Assembly: GCA_035714115.1 (NCBI GenBank)
Contig: DASTMO010000081.1
Coordinates: forward strand, 1-8,838
Direction of reading: 5' to 3'
DNA length: 8,838 nt
Source of the DNA: CAMAVH01 sp035714115
GTDB taxonomy: Bacteria > Pseudomonadota > Alphaproteobacteria > SMXQ01
The notes beneath the pieces were generated by a model, which was given only the letters and a program-made list of their open reading frames with translations, did no database searches and was not told the origin of the DNA. A program made the translations under genes and the position numbers. Positions 6,405 through 8,838 of the stretch are shown piece by piece; position 1 is the stretch's first letter; each line of letters starts with the position of its first letter.

Positions 6405-7607
6405 TTACGCCTTATGTGAAACGGGTGTGACGCGCGACGCCGCCAGCTTGGCGTTGGCGCGCGCCTGATCTGTGTCGGCGGCGTGGGCGAGGGCGACGCC
6501 CATGCGGCGCTTCTTGAAGGACTCGGGCTTGCCGAACAGGCGCAGATCGCTGCCCGGCACTTTCAGCGCGTCGTCGACGCCCTCGAAGGCGATGGCTTTC
6601 TCTTCCAGCCCGCCGTAGATCACGGCGCTCGCCGCCGGGCCGAGCATGGCCGTCGACACCGGCAGGCCGAGAATGGCGCGGGCGTGCAGCTCGAACTCGC
6701 TCTGGCGCTGGCTGGCGAGCGTGACGAGGCCGGTATCGTGCGGGCGCGGGCTGACTTCGCTGAACCAGACCTCGTCGCCGGCGACGAACAGCTCGACGCC
6801 GAAGATGCCGCGTCCGCCGAGCGCGCCGGTCACTTTGGCGGCGATGTCCTGGGCTTTCTTCAACGCGGTCGGCGTCATGCGCTGAGGCTGCCAGGATTCG
6901 ACATAGTCGCCGTCGACCTGCACATGGCCGATCGGTTCGCAGAAGAAAGTCTCGACTTCGCCGCTCGCCCCCACCGCGCGCACGGTGAGTAGCGTGATCT
7001 CGAAATCGAACTGGATGAAGCCTTCGACGATCACGCGCGATTGGGCGACGCGGCCGGCGGTCATGGCATATTCCCAGGCGCGGTCGATGTCGGTGGCGGC
7101 GCGGATCACGCTCTGGCCCTTGCCGGACGACGACATGACGGGCTTCAAGAGACAGGGCAGGCCGACCGTGGCGACGGCTTCGCGCACTTCGTTCGCGGTA
7201 CTGGCGAAGACATAAGGCGAGGTTTTGAGACCGAGCTCTTCGGCGGCGAGGCGGCGGATGCCCTCTCGGTTCATGGTCAGTTGGGCGGCGCGCGCAGTGG
7301 GAATCACTTCGGCGATCTTTTCGCGCTCGATCTCGACCAGCATGTCGGTGGCGATGGCCTCGATCTCCGGCACGATGAGATGCGGCTTTTCCGCTTCGAT
7401 GATCTTGCGCAGAGCGCGGCCGTCGGTCATGGCGACGACATGAGCGCGATGCGCCACCTGCTGGGCTGGCGCGTCGCCATAGCGGTCGACGGCGATCACT
7501 TCGACGCCGAGCCGCTGCAGCGCGATCACCACCTCCTTGCCAAGTTCGCCCGAGCCGAGCAGCATGACTCGCGTGGCGGAAGGACTGAGCGGCGTGCCAA
7601 TACGCAT
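6405..7607 (-). CDS. purT: Formate-dependent phosphoribosylglycinamide formyltransferase 2 (GAR transformylase T)
   Basis: Purine biosynthesis, third step: converts GAR, formate and ATP to formyl-GAR through formyl phosphate, without 10-formyl-tetrahydrofolate. 400 aa (E. coli PurT 392) and clearly homologous along the whole length. ATRVMLLGSGELGKE (11-25) is the GAR-binding N-domain; PEIEAIATD (80-88) and MNREGIRRLAAEE (112-124) are nearly identical to E. coli. The ATP-grasp part has KPVMSSSGKG (155-164), the DFEITLLT strand (201-208), GVELFV (270-275) and the Mg/phosphate segment SEVSPRPHDTG (283-293). LFGKPE (357-362) and the following KKRRMGVALA complete the C-domain. The ATG at 7607 gives the E. 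coli-like N-terminus; an in-frame extension to 7706 has no homologous content. The ribosome site is weak (GGGGA, about 3 nt before the ATG). The M20 gene follows closely; an alpha/beta hydrolase is divergent. Confidence 0.97.
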   Translation of the reverse strand: MRIGTPLSPSATRVMLLGSGELGKEVVIALQRLGVEVIAVDRYGDAPAQQVAHRAHVVAMTDGRALRKIIEAEKPHLIVPEIEAIATDMLVEIEREKIAEVIPTARAAQLTMNREGIRRLAAEELGLKTSPYVFASTANEVREAVATVGLPCLLKPVMSSSGKGQSVIRAATDIDRAWEYAMTAGRVAQSRVIVEGFIQFDFEITLLTVRAVGASGEVETFFCEPIGHVQVDGDYVESWQPQRMTPTALKKAQDIAAKVTGALGGRGIFGVELFVAGDEVWFSEVSPRPHDTGLVTLASQRQSEFELHARAILGLPVSTAMLGPAASAVIYGGLEEKAIAFEGVDDALKVPGSDLRLFGKPESFKKRRMGVALAHAADTDQARANAKLAASRVTPVSHKA

Positions 7608-7732
7608 GGATCCCCGAATGGTTTTGTTGATTTCGGCGCGTGGAACGTTACGGCCGTGATTGCGCCTAGCATTGCCCGGCTGTCCGCCAGAGACAATACG
7701 ATTCAAAGAACGACAAGCACCTAGGGAAACGC
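7608..7732. other. Divergent intergenic region between purT and the alpha/beta hydrolase
   Basis: This 125-bp spacer must carry the start signals of both divergent genes. I find no convincing promoter. On the plus strand TTGCCC (7672-7677) and TACGAT (7697-7702) each match 4 of 6 but are 19 nt apart. ACGGCCGT (7650-7657) is an 8-bp palindrome, extendable to 12 bp with one mismatch. No purine riboswitch or attenuator is recognisable. Confidence 0.3.
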
Positions 7733-8838
7733 ATGGCCGCAGAGATGCTGAGAACCTTCGATCATTTCGTCGATCATGTCTCGACCGTGCCGGCGATCGC
7801 TGGACAATCCGTGCAGCTTTATGTGCGCGAAAAGGTGCGCGCCGATCTTGTGGATAAGCCGCAGGGAGCGCAGACAGGAGCGCAGAGCGCCTTTCGCGGC
7901 GCGGTGCTGATGGTGCATGGCGGCTATTGGCCCTGCACGCCGGCGTTCGATCTGGCGCACGAGGATTACAGCTGGATGGCGGCGCTCGCGCTGCGCGGCT
8001 GGGACGTCTATGCCATGGACATGACCGGCTATGGCCGTTCCCCGCGTCCGTTGATGGACGATCCGCGCAATCTCGACCCCAAGCAGCAACCGCTCTTGGT
8101 GCCCGGCACGCTTACCGCGCCGGTCGCGCCGCTTCACCCGTTCGATCTCGTCACCAGCGACAGCGAGGCTGATGACATCGACCGCGTCGTCGATTTCATC
8201 CGCGCGCGGCGCGGGCTGGAAAAGATTCACCTGATCGGCTGGTCGGGCGGCGGCTGCCGCACCGGCTGCTACACTGGACGGCACCCGGAAAAGATCGAGC
8301 GTTTGATGATCTATGCCTCGTCCAATTACCGGCGCGACGGATCGAAAAAGCCCGACCAGATTCCCAAATCGGGCGCGCCGATGACGCTGCAGACCTTCGA
8401 CGATTTCATCGAGAAGCGCTGGAATCCGGCAATCTCATGTCCCGATCAAGTCGCGCCCGGTATGAAGGATGTCGCCTGGGCCGCCAGCATCGCCTCCGAT
8501 CCGATTGGCGCGAAGTGGGGCAAAGGTGGGCTGCGCGGGCCGAGCCGCACCTATTGGGGCTGGAACCGCGACGGCGCGGCCAAGCTGACGCTGCCGGTGC
8601 TGGTCATGGTCGGCGATGGCGACCGGCTGCTCGAATCCAACCGCGAGCTTTATGCCGATCTCGCGGCCTCGCCGAAAGCCTTCGTCGAATTCGCCTGCGG
8701 CTCGCACTTCGCCCAATGGGAGAAGCCGCGCCATTTGATGCATCGCCTCTCGGCAGCCTGGCTCGAAGATCTGACGGTCGACGGTTTTGCGCCCGGCGTC
8801 TATCGCGCCGACGGCAGTGGAAAAGTCATAGTGCAAAC
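7733..8838 (+). CDS. Alpha/beta-fold hydrolase (partial; 3' end outside window)
   Basis: Cytoplasmic serine hydrolase, 368 codons visible with no stop. The fold is shown by the oxyanion segment LMVHGGYW (59-66), the DMTGYGRS turn (96-103) and the nucleophile elbow GWSGGG (169-174) with Ser171. The rest of the triad is probably Asp297 (VGDGDRLLE) and His325 (CGSHFAQWE); all three are in the right order and spacing. A proline-rich insertion (about 108-138) and a cap-like region (about 205-280, rich in Trp and Lys) lie around the core. The start ATG at 7733 has AGGGA 5 nt upstream; Met5 is an unlikely alternative. The chain continues past the catalytic His by more than 40 residues. It is divergent from purT. 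It could be an esterase, lipase-like enzyme or amidase; sequence alone does not say which, and I do not recognise a named family. Confidence 0.88.
   Translation, partial: MAAEMLRTFDHFVDHVSTVPAIAGQSVQLYVREKVRADLVDKPQGAQTGAQSAFRGAVLMVHGGYWPCTPAFDLAHEDYSWMAALALRGWDVYAMDMTGYGRSPRPLMDDPRNLDPKQQPLLVPGTLTAPVAPLHPFDLVTSDSEADDIDRVVDFIRARRGLEKIHLIGWSGGGCRTGCYTGRHPEKIERLMIYASSNYRRDGSKKPDQIPKSGAPMTLQTFDDFIEKRWNPAISCPDQVAPGMKDVAWAASIASDPIGAKWGKGGLRGPSRTYWGWNRDGAAKLTLPVLVMVGDGDRLLESNRELYADLAASPKAFVEFACGSHFAQWEKPRHLMHRLSAAWLEDLTVDGFAPGVYRADGSGKVIVQ

Noticed and set aside
4946..6430. Long plus-strand open frame of 494 codons opposite the M20 gene
   Set aside because: It is the antisense shadow of a conserved gene in GC-rich DNA; the translation is rich in His, Arg, Gly and Asp and has no domain features.
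7608..7706. 33-residue in-frame N-terminal extension of PurT
   Set aside because: E. coli PurT begins at a position matching the ATG at 7607; the extra residues look like translated intergenic DNA.

Overview
This GC-rich window has the codon use and gene content of an alphaproteobacterium, most likely Hyphomicrobiales (Bradyrhizobium-like relatives). That placement is inferred from composition and protein style, not from a marker gene. It holds seven protein genes, two of them cut by the window edges. I see no RNA genes, insertion sequences, CRISPR arrays or phage genes.

Layout from left to right. Positions 1-2629 (minus strand) carry the start of an ABC importer operon: a secreted solute-binding protein (1511-2629), followed by a fused two-domain permease of the ferric-iron/thiamine/spermidine-like class (1-1465, C-terminus outside). 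An ATPase gene is expected further left but is not in the window. A 255-bp divergent intergenic region (2630-2884) holds a perfect 12-bp palindrome and a weak promoter candidate. On the plus strand follow a NodB-fold hydrolase resembling the metal-independent allantoinase PuuE (2885-3736) and a periplasmic PL5-type alginate lyase (3814-4890) with its catalytic residues intact. They converge, with a 22-bp gap, on a minus-strand pair: purT, the formate-dependent GAR transformylase (6405-7607), and downstream of it an M20D/AbgB-like amidohydrolase (4913-6376). Divergent from purT, a plus-strand alpha/beta hydrolase (7733 onward) runs off the right edge.

How the genes may work together. Importer plus divergent PuuE-like hydrolase looks like an uptake-and-hydrolysis pair for a small organic compound, possibly a cyclic amide or ureide. 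The substrate cannot be read from sequence. The M20 hydrolase cleaves an amide bond and shares a strand and probably a transcript with purT. The lyase is a stand-alone polysaccharide-degrading enzyme. I found no clear-cut new system. The best leads are the altered active sites of the PuuE-like protein and the M20 hydrolase, and the unusual gene company they keep.
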